A DNA stretch of 64,000 nt from positions 806,001 through 870,000 of the forward strand of contig OZ024841.1 in assembly GCA_964017145.1 (NCBI GenBank), written 5' to 3'. Below are positions 43,901-55,220 of the stretch, piece after piece. The DNA is from Agrocybe praecox. Its lineage: Eukaryota > Basidiomycota > Agaricomycetes > Agaricales > Agrocybaceae. Numbering within the stretch: the stretch's first letter is position 1; each line of letters begins with the position of its first letter. A program made the translations under genes and the position numbers. The notes under the pieces were generated by a model that worked only from the letters and a program-made list of their open reading frames with translations, did not search any database and was not told the DNA's origin.

Positions 43901-46708
43901 TCCTCCTTCACGTCGTTATCAATCAGAACTTGCAGACGTTCTAAGTCAGAAGGATACGTCGCCAGTGGTACTATTGGTGTCCTATAACCCGTGATTCCCG
44001 ACGCGAAGACTTTATCAGACCAATTAATAGCTAACGTCCGAACGAAGTCGCATGAAATTGAGCATTCCCCAGAGAATGCGGCTTTGAGCCCGTCTTCCTG
44101 AGCGTAACATACGTTGTTCTAGTACACATTTTGCCATTGAATTGCAAATTTAATAACGCAATAAGGTTGGGGTATAGAGAGAGAACAATCGCACCAAGTT
44201 CTGCGGCCTGTCCAGCATGTGTATGATAACTTTGTTCCGCGGGTTCAAGCTGGTATTAGTCCGTCCCATTTCAAGTTTGATTACGGACAAGCTTGATCTG
44301 ATACCAATATTTAATGCACCCCAACCCGCTTTTCCTTCCCAAGTATAGCTGGGTGCTGTTACCGTTCCTTCCCTTTTGGACGAAATGTAGCAACACAATG
44401 CGCCTCATCCGCTGGCGTAAGATATTGGCTTGTTTTACCTTTCATCTGGGCGAGTGCGGAGGAAAATTTGGCTTGGTTCGACGAATTATTCTCCTAGGCG
44501 ATCTTTTTCTCTGTGTCACGGTCTCCAGAGTGTTCTTTAAATTCTTAAGAGTGCTCCCCGAACCTCCGACCCAGTTCGTGTTTAAAGAACTGACATGATT
44601 AACTAAGGCAGACTCGGATAATCTCACCTACCGGTTTCTGAATCAAGGATGTAAGACAGATTGCCAGTGCGAGCCTGGTCGACGGTCCGACAAACGTCAA
44701 AGATAAAAATAACCACGTTGCTCAAAATTGTTGCAAACTGAGCACCTCTTCAAGAGCGTCCAGTATAAATAAACCAAGACATCAAAACACGTCTTTTTAT
44801 TTTTATTTTTATACACAGAGAAGAATGAGAGGTGCATGACCATTTCTACGGTGATAATTCACATTTACAATGTCCGTTGACCTGACCTGACGCTTTAATT
44901 TGAATTACATAGTCCAACGAATTGCCAACGAAGTTCAACCAACCCAGCTCGCTTCAAGCTTCAAGCTCAAGCTTGATCCGACACCATATCATGGATCCTA
45001 CTTTAGACCTCTTGTCCAATGTCTATACCAATGATTTACTGGAAGAAGATCGTTCGTACGGGTTCAAGGAACCGTCGGCGTCTTGTACTTATTTGTCGAT
45101 AAGATAAGATAACCGACAATCATGACAGCGACGAGGTCCGACTAAATGACGTCACCATGGTCGGTACATCTTCGCCACTGTCACTTAGTCTGACATTATG
45201 TAGCTCTCTGGGTATGTAGTAGAGAGCGCCTACGCTCCTATCCAAAAACCGAGTTCCACGATAAAACGTAGGGACAAAGTTCCGCATATCCTCTTTTGTA
45301 CGACTTCACTGGAGGGTCCGTTACTGGTAATATATACATAGCTGCTCCGAGTAAGGTCTTCTCTGATAAATATCTTATGTTTTATCTATATAGTGATGCA
45401 TAGAGCATAACATTCCTTTGTGAAGCTCAAACGTGACGCACTATGTTTGGGCGTCGCTTGCAGCATGAGCCACGCAGTTGTGAAGAATCGTGCGAAGGAT
45501 TCTTTCCTTTTCTCTTGCTAACCCATGAGGCTTCTGGACGCTATTGGCCTTGTTCCCAACAAATTGTTCCTAACTTCGCGTTTTGAGAGGATTCGTAGAG
45601 AGAACTGTTATTTTAAATCATCAAGATTCCCCTGCCTCACTGTCTCAGCTTAATGATCAACGTTACAACCTCAATATATTCTTCAAAATCCTGAAGATGT
45701 GTTATAAATCAACCTAGGGGGACGGGCTGATATTTGATATTTGAGATCTATTCTAGTAATGCTACAGCGCTAAACGTTTATAACCAAATTATATCTTTCA
45801 TTAACACTTGCATCTGTTTGGGTTTGCGTTAAGTGTGACGCTCTACACCGTCGCGGCATACATTCTAAGTAGATACGTTGTCAGGTTTCCATGTGATTCG
45901 GTTGACCAGCTTTTCAGAATTTGACCGTTGAACGTTGAACTTTGATCATTTCACTTGAGACATGTAGGTGTGTATTACTTCCGATTTAAATCATTGATGC
46001 AGTCAGTTGGCGGCCAGCTACATACATATGACAGAAGATCACGATCAACGACGTCAGCGGGGGTATGATGGCCCTATTCACTTTTTTCTTCTTGTTTCGT
46101 ATACATAATATCTCTTGGGCCTTTGAAGCGCTGAGCGCTCCATGTGATAACACCGCTAAGCACCGCCTCGAACTTACATGGTGTGTGGTAATCGTATCGT
46201 CTGATTCGTCTCTGAGGCTCCGCGTATCAGATTTTAGTCAGGGCTAGAAAGATGTCTGAAAAAAAAATCAATTGAAATAGATCTTCGTTTTTGCTTCGTT
46301 TGCGTATATACATAAATAGAACCCCGCTCACAGCAGTGCAACCCTTCTTCAAGTTTTGAACGTTCCTTCCTTACACCACACTGGCCTTATGGTACGTCTT
46401 TGAACAAAGAAATGTTTTCTAACCTCTGTCAATTAAATCAAGGGCGAGCATCCGTTGCGATTACCACCGTACGGTTACTAAATCCTGGACGTTTCCGCAT
46501 CACTTCGAAATTGACAACCGACGCTAACTTCCTCACATAGCCCAGGACCCGGAAAGTACCTAAAAATGCCTAATCCAAAAGCGCCTTAAATCGTGATTTT
46601 CATCCAAAAAATCACATCAGGCATTTTGATGTACTCTCCGGGGTCTTCATATCCCTTGATACCCACCGGTAGGACTAGCCGATTTTCAATGCTATGCTTG
46701 CATGGGTC
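40964..46708. other. 5.7-kb gene-poor region
   Basis: Nothing with protein-family resemblance is seen on either strand; ORFs do not exceed about 100 codons and lack plausible splice partners. There are short simple features only: repeated AAGCTTCAAGCTCAAGCTTG at ~44952-44974, and a promoter-like stretch at 46300-46390 (TATATACATAAATAGAAC followed by an ATG directly at a GTACGT donor, 46388) with no downstream exon that stays open. It may contain regulatory DNA of the oxygenase gene or old transposon remains. Confidence 0.4.
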
Positions 46709-46714
46709 TATAAA
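46709..46714 (+). promoter_or_regulatory. TATA box of the secreted-protein gene
   Basis: CTATAAAGG lies 126 bp upstream of the ATG at 46840, a usual spacing for a fungal TATA plus leader. Confidence 0.5.
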
Positions 46715-46839
46715 GGCCCTCGGCTTCGCGCCCTGTCTTTTCCCCTCAGAATCAGCCGGCCTGATTACTTCTCCCCTCCCCTCCCGAGACAAGACTATTG
46801 GCAGGGCCATAGTCGATACCAATAACCTCTTAATTAAAT

Positions 46840-47766
46840 ATGAAATTCACGACTCTATTCACTCTCATTGGATGTGGACTTACCAGCATCGCGTCGGTAT
46901 CTGCTTTGCCTGCTCCAGGACCATCCTCCATCGCGTCAACTGCGACTAAAAGCACCAATGACACTCTTTCGACGCGTTCTCCCTCGGCCTCTATCGAAGA
47001 GCAGGTGGAGGATATCTTCAGTCGGGCTGATTCCCAGGATATCTTCGAGCGATACTTCAACCACGAAGTAGGAATGCAGATCACCGCACGCGATTGGGCA
47101 GAAGGGACACTGGAGCCCCTTGAAAGGCGCGTCCCCGCACCTTCCGGCTTAAGCCACAAGGAATATCTCCAATCGAAGATGAACGGCGTTGAGGAGGGCG
47201 AGCCCAACTTGGCAAAGCGGATATACGCCGCCATCGCGAGAGCCGTCATCCAGGGTGTGATAAAGATCGTCAACTTTATCAAAGGCAAAATCGAGGCCGA
47301 TAAACAGGTGCGTAAAAAATCACCGCGCAACGCCTCGTCTGTCTTGCTTTGTACGAAAGAAATACTGACAAGGTTTGACCTTCGTTTCTTCCTCCAGAAA
47401 CGTGCACAATGGACAAGCGAGATGGTTGGCAAATTCCGCGCCCAATATCCTCACTACAACTTCGTGATTTGCCATGTCAAGCACAAGTACAACTTCAAGG
47501 GAGCGCAGGGCAAGGACTGGGGTCACAGTCACCAGGAGCTCCCAGTTTCCTTCCACAAAACCGTTGGATACGAGATTTACTGGTTCAGGGAGGGGACCTT
47601 CGATAGACAGGGAGACGGAGGTTGGTTGAACGTAAGTCTCTTTTCAACCCATCGTTTTGAAGATGTATGTCTAATTTCACTGCTTTGGTGTTCCTAGTGG
47701 TCATATTCGGGTAAAGTGCTCAGCGCGACGAATAAGAACAGCCATATCGTATTTGGAAGACTATAA
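46840..47766 (+). CDS. Secreted protein of uncharacterised family (DUF7888-like)
   Basis: Exons 46840-47307, 47398-47631 and 47698-47766 encode 256 residues. The first ~22 form a signal peptide (MKFTTLFTLIGCGLTSIASV, then SALPAP). A Ser/Thr-rich stretch follows, then an amphipathic part (DIFERYFNHEVGMQ, AEGTLEPLERR) and a basic helix (AIARAVIQGVIKIVNFIKGK). The C-terminal domain is compact and rich in aromatics and His: YPHYNFVICHVKH, KDWGHSHQELPVSFHK, TVGYEIYWFREGTFDRQGDG, ending SHIVFGRL. This C-terminus resembles what some databases label DUF7888 in fungal secreted proteins; that is from memory and unchecked. No function is assigned. A ruined paralog lies at 24129-24722. Confidence 0.75.
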
Positions 47767-48337
47767 GAGTGTCATTATACCTTTCCGACCAGTTATTTGT
47801 GCTTTATGTGACTGTGATTGCCATACGTACAAATTAATTGATTCTTCCGCTCTGAATATCGGCATGCCAAACATATTCTGCTCCTTGGACTTACTGTTCC
47901 AACGTTCCAACGTTCATGGGCAGTTCAATGGCATTGAATCATTGATGGACCTTCGAAGGGAAAGATTGCATCACGTGGCTTTAGATTAGATTAGATCTCG
48001 CCTCGAACACTTTTGTGCCAGCAGTTGAACGTTGAACTTCGACACGCTCAGCCGCCGAGGCCCGAATTGCTGCTTACATTGTCAACTTACAAGTTCACAA
48101 ATCCCATCGAGTATCGCTGCCTGTCGCGTTTCAACGCGTTTATGACGCGGTAGAACATAAAGAGTCCTTCAAATCTAGGACAAAGGACTCCAACTGCTTA
48201 TACTTGGCCTTTACATTCAACAGCACACTGGTAAGCGTAATTCGTCGCTGAGGCAGGTATCTTGTTGCTAATAAACTGTAGCCATCCTTAGGTTTCAAAC
48301 TCGTAAGTCTTTACAAATATCCACTAACTTCTCTAAC
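47767..48337. other. Upstream region of the single-exon F-box gene, duplicated at 50.2-50.5 kb
   Basis: 47830-47870 shares ATACGTACAAATTAATT and a following GAATATC with 50170-50205. 48170-48340 matches 50355-50550 loosely up to the ATG (both have CTTCTCTAACATGT at the start). The 47.98-kb block carries TTAGATTAGATTAGAT. No gene. Confidence 0.5.
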
Positions 48338-49915
48338 ATGTTTTTTGCGTTGAACAGGATGTCGAATTCGCTCCGAAGAGAATTCTCGCACACCCATCAT
48401 AGACCATACATTATGAAAATGCCTCCAGAAGTTATTTCTCGAATTTTCGTAGAGTGTCTGCCTCCCGAGCTTGCAGCGCACGACGATAATCATCGTCCGC
48501 GGGCTCAAAAGGTGGTCGCAATGACGCTCGGCCTTTCGAGAGTATGCCATACGTGGCGGGATATTTCTCATGCGACCCCTCAGCTTTGGACATGCTTATA
48601 CATTAACGCGTATACAAGAGACCGAACTATTACCAATCATGCATTCATAATCGAACAATGGTTCAATCGCTCCGGAACAGCGCTTTTATTATCCTTCGGA
48701 GTATACAACCCCTCGCAAATCACCTTCGAGATGATAGAAGATCCCACCTATTGCGCTTTTGCCATTCGTATCTTCAGTAAATATGCCACGCGCTTTAGGC
48801 ATCTCGACCTTTGGTGCCCAACATATGTTCTGAACCATCTATCAGACCTAGCCCCTAGTTTAGTATCACTCAGGACCTTTAAATTCCGCGACCTTGGATT
48901 TTCGAGTCGCGTTTCAGTACCCGTGTTTCCTTGCGGTAAATACATCACATACCTTTCCATCTCAAACCTCAGGGATCGGGCCTTCTCAATCAACCTCCCG
49001 TCCCTGAAGCACGCTATGATTCATAGATCAGGCTATCTGAATGACTACATTCAACTTATTCGCAATAGTCCAGACCTAATTTCCCTCAAGCTAACTGGTA
49101 TATCTCCGCCTGATATCATCCCTCCCCCACTCGAGCAACCCCATGTTATCGGATATAACGTCCTTAAATTCGAAGCCTCCACCACGTTCAATGACTCGGA
49201 CCCAGTCTTCGACTCGATTACCTTTCCACAAATGGAAGAATTTACTGGTTTAATAATTCCCGGAATTTTATCCGACTCCACGTCCTTTGCGGATTTTTTC
49301 AAACGCTCTGGTAGAAACCTGCAGGCAATGACTCTGTATGAGTTCAATATCCGTGATTACTTTGGGGAGGACGACGAGGACGACGATGACGACGGGCTTC
49401 GCTATCTGACAGGAGACGAAGCGGTTTTATCACTTCTAACTTCTCTCCCCAACTTGAAGGATCTCAAGATTTTACAGATCCAATCCCCGTGCTTCTATCG
49501 TCCAAAGTGGTTGTTCCGTACTCTGGAAGAAACTTCTAGGCACCCTCATCATGCACCGGATTCACAACAGCCATTCCTTCCTAACCTACAATCTCTTACT
49601 CTGGGATATATCACTCGAGACGCTCCATTTGAGAGGTTTTTTGGTAAGCCTTGGGAGATGATTCCAGGCTTGTTTTTTTCCTTTGGCATTCCACAGGCAA
49701 GGCCATTCAACAAACTACGCATATTTTTTGAAGCCAACCACGTCAAGCCGCGTCCCCCCGATATATTTCTCACCGCGGACGAGGTTCGCAATATCTATAA
49801 ACTCAAGTCAAAGGGAATCACCATAGATGTGGGTTACACGAAGAAAAATGATGACAAAGTCGCACTCGATATTCTCAAATTTTCAAGGCGTTATCACGCT
49901 TTAGCATTACCCTGA
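48338..49915 (+). CDS. Single-exon F-box protein (PPEVISRIF type)
   Basis: An uninterrupted frame of 525 residues. The start MFFALNRMSNSLRRE aligns with the start of its deleted copy at 50548 (MSYASNRMS). The F-box, at residues ~27-75, is MPPEVISRIFVECLPPEL ... LSRVCHTWRDISHATPQLW, the form most common in agaricomycete F-box proteins. The remainder is LRR-like and irregular (RHLDLW, LVSLRTFKF, YLSISNLRD, NLKDLKILQIQ, NLQSLTLGYI). An acidic run EDDEDDDDD lies at ~345. No introns, unlike the other eight F-box genes in the window, and no FLxAHPxI or ILPNL motif, so it is a separate family. Presumed SCF substrate receptor. Confidence 0.88.
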   Translation: MFFALNRMSNSLRREFSHTHHRPYIMKMPPEVISRIFVECLPPELAAHDDNHRPRAQKVVAMTLGLSRVCHTWRDISHATPQLWTCLYINAYTRDRTITNHAFIIEQWFNRSGTALLLSFGVYNPSQITFEMIEDPTYCAFAIRIFSKYATRFRHLDLWCPTYVLNHLSDLAPSLVSLRTFKFRDLGFSSRVSVPVFPCGKYITYLSISNLRDRAFSINLPSLKHAMIHRSGYLNDYIQLIRNSPDLISLKLTGISPPDIIPPPLEQPHVIGYNVLKFEASTTFNDSDPVFDSITFPQMEEFTGLIIPGILSDSTSFADFFKRSGRNLQAMTLYEFNIRDYFGEDDEDDDDDGLRYLTGDEAVLSLLTSLPNLKDLKILQIQSPCFYRPKWLFRTLEETSRHPHHAPDSQQPFLPNLQSLTLGYITRDAPFERFFGKPWEMIPGLFFSFGIPQARPFNKLRIFFEANHVKPRPPDIFLTADEVRNIYKLKSKGITIDVGYTKKNDDKVALDILKFSRRYHALALP

Positions 49916-50547
49916 AACGGCATGATTCGAAATTTACTTCCCCGATACACTTCTCCGATGTCTTCTCGACCGTGAATTTATTGAACCTGCCTTGACTATA
50001 TTTCACGACAACCCCTCTTGCATGCTACATATCGATCATATAACACTCCTATCTATTTAATGACCCTTGTCTTTTATATTCAACTATCACTATCACCCTC
50101 CGCGGTAGTGATCCCATCCTGCCATGAGCTATCAGCTCCGAAGTCGTCTTCCTTGTCGTCTTATAACTGTTATACGTACAAATTAATTTCTCCCTTCCGA
50201 ATATCCACCTGACCCAAACCCGACCTGGCAAATTGCAATTACTCGTCGTGAAGTTTTAACCCACTGATAGCATCCGATGTATTTCAAGGTAAGATTACAT
50301 AGATCTCCGCCTTAATCAAGACGCGTTCACGGTGGGATACTTTTTACTTAAAGTTAGAACAGAGTCCTCCAAGTGCCCATCGATATATCCTTCAACATTC
50401 AGCAGGCCACCGGTCAGCCTGATTCTTCTTTGATATAGCTATGAATCCTTCTTATATACCTTCTTTTACAGGAATTGCAAGCATCCTTGGCCTAAAGATT
50501 TAAATTGCACGTATGTTTTCAAGGCAGTATCTAATAGCTTCTCTAAC
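49916..50547. other. Spacer and duplicated promoter region
   Basis: It contains the counterpart of the upstream flank of the 48338 gene (50210-50547). No additional gene. Confidence 0.45.
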
Positions 50548-50930
50548 ATGTCGTACGCGTCGAACAGAATGTCAGACTTTTCTCAGAAACATACTCTCCG
50601 AAGGGAATTCCCGCACACCCATCATAGACCATACATCATGAATATGCCTCCAGAAATCATTTCTCGCATTTTGGCCGTCCACAAGCAAGGCCATTCAACA
50701 AATTACCCATACTTTTTGAAGGCAAAGACGTCAATCCCCGTGTATCCAATATGTCTCTACCTGCGGAAGAGGTTCGGAATATTTACAAACCCAACCAAAA
50801 GGGAATCACCATAGATGTGGGATATACAAGGGAAAAGGATGCTGAATGGGAAGTGCACTCGATACCCTTGATTTTCAATGCGTTATCATGCGCTAACATT
50901 GTGCTGAAATCACTGAATGACAAACTTACT
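50548..50930 (+). pseudogene. Internally deleted duplicate of the single-exon F-box gene
   Basis: The first ~46 codons (LRREFPHTHHRPYIMNMPPE, then IISRIL) match the start of the 48338 gene. At about 50675 the sequence jumps to what is position ~49690 in that gene (ACAAGCAAGGCCATTCAACAAAT), a deletion of about 1.24 kb. The C-terminal part follows in another frame (PAEEVRNIYKPNQKGITIDV against TADEVRNIYKLKSKGITIDV). After the jump the starting frame reads 40 unrelated residues to a stop at 50812. The F-box itself is cut short. Tandem duplication followed by deletion is the simplest history. Confidence 0.85.
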
Positions 50931-51040
50931 TACCCAACACCGTCTTTTGTGGTATGTCTCTGTCTGTCTCGGCCGTAGTAGATTCTCGGCCATATCTTTT
51001 TCCTGTTTATTTAGAATCTGGGATGACCCACGCCTTTAAT

Positions 51041-52892
51041 TCAATTATCACTATCACCCTCCGCACTGGTGTTCTCATCCCTCCACGAACCATCGTCTCC
51101 GGAATCTTTGTCCTCATCATCTTCATCCTCCCCGGACTGGTCATCAGTTTCGCCACCGGTGTCGTCGTCGTCGTCCTCATCTACCTGTATGGGATGGTTC
51201 TGATGAGGCTCCAAGTAAAACTCCGCGACGTCGTGGATCCATGGATCATAAAGAAGGTCATCATCGTCCCAACGTGGAAGCGAGGTCATCGAAGTATAGT
51301 GAAATGGATCGTATGAAAGGACTCTACGATCGTTAATGTACGGACCTGATGTCTCGTACTTGTATGTTTGATATAAACGTATCCCATGATCCTTTGCAAT
51401 GCTGTCTAGTTCTTCTCGGCGGCTGCGCTGAACCTGATAGACCGCACAAATCTCTCGAGACTCGTTCAGGTGCGGCATATACAAGTATATCTTTTGGATA
51501 TTTCTATTCTGCTGAGCTAAATGTTCCAGTGTTCTTACTTGTCCACTCCCGAGTGGAGGCGAAGATTCTGATATCGTCAGTTCGCAAATATCGACGCGGC
51601 GGAGGTTCGGGAACGTAGCTGTAAGGGCACCGCTAACCATTTCCTGTATAAATTCTGAAGGTAAGTAAGATGTATAGTAAACCTAAATTGTATTCTTACG
51701 ACTGCGACTGAATCACGACAATAAAATCCACCTGTCCACCATTCAAGCTCTGCAGAATCTTTCATAAACTCTGCAATAGTCCTTGTTTTCTCTCCTGATA
51801 TGAGGTGGACGATACTTAAATGTTTCAAATTAGGAAAACCGCTGGGCATGTTTGAGAACATCGAATCTATTGATTCCAAGGGGTGGTATTCCGCATTGAA
51901 GTCAAGCGTTAAAGAGGGCAAGAGTCTTACTCTGTCGCATATGTTAGAAAGTTGGGCTATGTTGCGAGGGTTTGCGGACAAGAATAAAAGATTAGGAAGG
52001 ACGTCCTTGGGTTTGATGTTAATTTGAGCGTCGGTCCTGAAGGCCGGGCCATTAATGTGGTCTGATTGTGAAATGCTGAGATGTGCTATGCTTGGGTGAC
52101 TTGAGATGACCGAGACAAAGGCGCTTGAACAAAAGGTATGAAATCCTGTGAGGGTCAGTGTTTTCAAGCTCTGGAATCTGCATGATTCGAGTGCTGATAA
52201 CAAGCCCGGATTTCTGGAAAGCGATAGTGACAAAGTGGTAATAAACGACTTTGTATTCGCAGAAGGAGATGGAAGAAAGGTCGAAGAAAAAAACTCTGGT
52301 CATACACAATGTCGTTAAAGTACACGTTTAAGCTCAACAATAGAACATACTCACGCGAAGCAGATGGAAGTTCTGTATGGTAAATAACTTTCTTGATGCT
52401 CTGTGGTATTGGTATATCCACCATCGCAGCAGCTTCCTCGGTTGTCCATACCGGCATGTAAGTGCAGCAAAATTCTTCCAGACTGTTCAATTCGCAAGCG
52501 CAAAAAAGATCTTGAAAGAAACGATGGCGTTTACTGTTTGGAATACGTGGAATTCCATAGACCCTTATCCTCCGTAAGTTATTCATTCCTCGTATATGGC
52601 CTTTTACGCTCAGCCATTGCTCGATTCGCGTCCGTTCCACTTGGCGGCACCACCATGGTGCTGTGATTATGTTAAGTGAAGTAACTGCCTTCTTCAACCA
52701 GTCGTTCTTCCTCAAGAGCTCAAGAGTAAGATGAATTGTGGATTGATCACTTCTTAAGGTTAAAGTAGAATAAAGTATTCTTCTTGTGCTCCCCAGCCAC
52801 GATGAGGACGTTAGGACAAGGTTAGCCAAGTCATGGCGGTGTGTGAGAAAGGAAGCAATGTGTTCGCGTATTTCAATGGGTAATTCGTTCAT
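51041..52892 (-). CDS. F-box/LRR-like protein, FPTEL-related, with acidic C-terminal tail
   Basis: Exons 52355-52892, 51700-52295 and 51041-51643 encode 578 residues, with phase-1 and phase-0 introns as in the 24-35 kb genes 16 kb away. The start is MNELPIEIREHIASFL. Core: RHDLANLVLTSSSWLGSTRR. Exon 2: VISSHPSIAHLSI, DVLPNLLFLSA, AELEWWTGG. Exon 3: FPNLRRVDI, NIQKIYLYM and YINDRRVLS, then WDDDDLLYDPW in place of the LDGW end. An added tail of about 60 residues is almost wholly Asp/Glu/Ser/Gly (VDEDDDDDTGGE ... EDEDDEDKDSGDDG). The acidic tail is absent from its relatives. Presumed SCF substrate receptor. Confidence 0.85.
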
Positions 52893-53460
52893 GTAGAGGT
52901 TTAGAGTCGATTTGGTTCTGATTTTGCAGTGGACTCGACGCAGGTGGGTGGCGGAGGGGAAGAAAGAACAGAAAATTTCCTAAGCAGGTGATCCGTGCTG
53001 AGCGCTATGATAGATAATCTAATCTTGTCCTAAGCGGTTATCTAGATTTACGAGCATCAGCCGACCGTTGGAAGGTTCAAGCGAGATATTGCGAGGCTCA
53101 TTCCGCTCAGACAGTCAATAGACTGTCAGAAGTTCAAGCAGAAAAGATCTGTTTTTATTGTAACATCCGGTTGCTTATCTAGGGTTGATTTTCAGCTGAA
53201 GTCGTAGGCTCTAGGAGGCGCTAATCCCACATCCAACAAGTGGCGGCCAATCATCAAACAACCTGCACGGTCAAGGTGACACGTTCATGATCGGGGAAAT
53301 TTCTAATGGCCCGAAGTCTCGAACGTTCCATCGTCACGATCAGACTATGTTAAGGGTGAATATATATATATATATACTACTATACTACTTTGAGGGACCT
53401 GCCATTCTCACAGATACTATTACCATAAAATGATCGCACCTCTTCAATGTAAGGCTACCT
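52893..53460. other. Intergenic, promoter side of the F-box gene, no gene
   Basis: A TATATATATATATA run at 53361-53374 is the only notable feature. The short ORFs at 53385-53633 overlap the last exon of the neighbouring gene in wrong frames. Confidence 0.4.
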
Positions 53461-54560
53461 TCAGCGCACATATTTTCTGTACTTCTCTTCCAGATCCGCA
53501 CAAGCGTAAGCAGCAGCTCGCTCCTGTGCCCAGTTGTACCTATATCCCCTTGCCCAGGCATGAGGTTTGCCATTCACTACGGTTTAGTGCAGTGATGAAC
53601 GGTTTGCTAAAAGGAGGACGTAGCACGAGATAAACTGCTTACCGATGACCACCACCGTATACTGTGTCGTTCCCCAAACCTTGCTTTTGGACCCTTCCAC
53701 CGAGTACTTGTACGACGGATCTCCCCACTTCATGGCTCGACAGAAATTCACGAGCCGTGAATGGCTTCCTGTTGTCAAGGTTCCATTATCGAACACATGG
53801 GCTGGTTCATATTCTGGTTTGATTGTTAGTATGTCGAGGACCTTTTTCAGGGCTTGCTTTATCGAATGTGCTGAAGAACTACGTGAGCCTTCCCAGGCAT
53901 CATTTCTACCACCCGCTACAGAGAGGTCATTTACGACTCTATTCAAGGCCTCAAATCTCAGAGACATCTGTTGAGCGTACCTTTGCGAGATATCACCCAT
54001 TGGCTATCATGATGTGAGAATTCGAATTCTGATATATTTACATGAGCCGAGACGTTGAAGAGTGCTATGCTCCTTGATTGTGGATTCACAAGCATCCTAG
54101 TAGCCTGTACAATCAACATAGCATCTTGAACATCCAAGTCCTTGGCTTCGTTGACAGCCAAGTTCTGGGCTTCATCAATAGCCAAGTTCTGGGCTTCATC
54201 AACAGCCCTCAATTCCGCGAGATCTCTATCAGTGTCGATACTGTTAAAATGTATCAGACTGGGGACCATGTGGTTATATAGCATCCGGACAACGCACATT
54301 TCATGGGCATGTGAATCCCCATCCGAAATCTCATTCTGCGACGACCCTAGTTGCGTATAGTAAACTCCGTAATCGGTTGAAATTGAGGATTGTCGACGAG
54401 AGCTGAGAGTATCGCACGTTACGGTGGACGGAGAGTAGAGTAACTCTGTACCCTCGTCAGATTCTGAGTCAAGCTGGCTTTCATTACTAGTGAATGCAGA
54501 GAAAAAGCTCTGCGAGGAAGATGTAGATTGCTGATCTTCTGTGTCTTCTAAGTCATTCAT
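53461..54560 (-). CDS. dsRBM-like protein, tandem copy 1
   Basis: Exons 54298-54560, 53981-54240, 53643-53915 and 53461-53576 encode 303 residues; every junction keeps frame and is repeated in copy 2. The start MNDLEDTEDQQS aligns with copy 2; an upstream exon is not excluded. The N-terminal half is Ser/Asp-rich with a conserved SSISTDYGVYYTQL. A 9-10 residue repeat (AVDEAQNL, AIDEAQNL, AVNEAKDL) follows. The C-terminal ~75 residues look like a double-stranded RNA-binding fold: helix SRLVNFCRAMKWG, strands YKYSVEG and TTQYTVVVIVNGKPHAWARG, helix NWAQERAAAYACADL. The usual KKxAK of RNA-binding dsRBMs is not kept (NWAQERAA), so RNA binding is uncertain. Function unknown. Confidence 0.7.
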
Positions 54561-55220
54561 CCCAAAAGTCGCATCGAAGGACCCTTGTGGTGAGTAGAAG
54601 AAAGTTATCACTTACCGCGTGGCTGATCGGGGTCGAGGAACACGTGCTCTAATCCTATTAATAGCAAATTAATAGATGACTTTCATTAAATTTAGCGCGC
54701 GTGGTGCCGGTGCCAATGGATAAGCGATAATGCATGGCATTGCATACTAATGGTTTACTGAATATTTTCACATATTCTTTTTTCCTGCTTCCTAAATTTG
54801 AGTATTGGAATTCTCGTCCCTCATAATAAGATCAATCTTCAAGTAACAAGGTCATCAAGAGTAAGCGACCGACGTTTTTCTCTTTGTGGAGGGATTTTTA
54901 AAACGTCTAACCTGGGTATCGTCATCCGAGAGGCAAATTTTGCGAATTTTGCACATTAGTTTTTTCCTCATAGCGTGAAAGCTCTTTTCTGCAAAGCAAG
55001 ATTGCATTCGGCTGTGGACGCGTCGCTCTGTCACGAACTGTACACGATCTAACTTTCTAATTGGACCAGGCCAGGTTGGACTGCAACACTGCCAATTAAT
55101 CTGCACCACCAAGTTTATACACTCATTATCGTCCACGTTTAAGCTAGCTAGATATCCTTGACGGAGATGTCATTGGTAATAGGAATACAGTTGCAATACT
55201 TCTTCGATGTACGGCGACTT
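54561..55220. other. Spacer between the dsRBM-like paralogs
   Basis: AT-rich. A 93-codon minus-strand ORF (54855-55136) has no recognisable content. A stretch near 55018-55060 (GGACGCGTC ... ACTGTACACGATCTAAC) resembles 20540-20570, probably a scattered repeat. Confidence 0.4.

Noticed and set aside
46300..46590. Small gene with TATA box and ATG followed immediately by a GTACGT donor
   Set aside because: The best downstream acceptor gives a reading frame of about 11 codons only; no protein can be supported.
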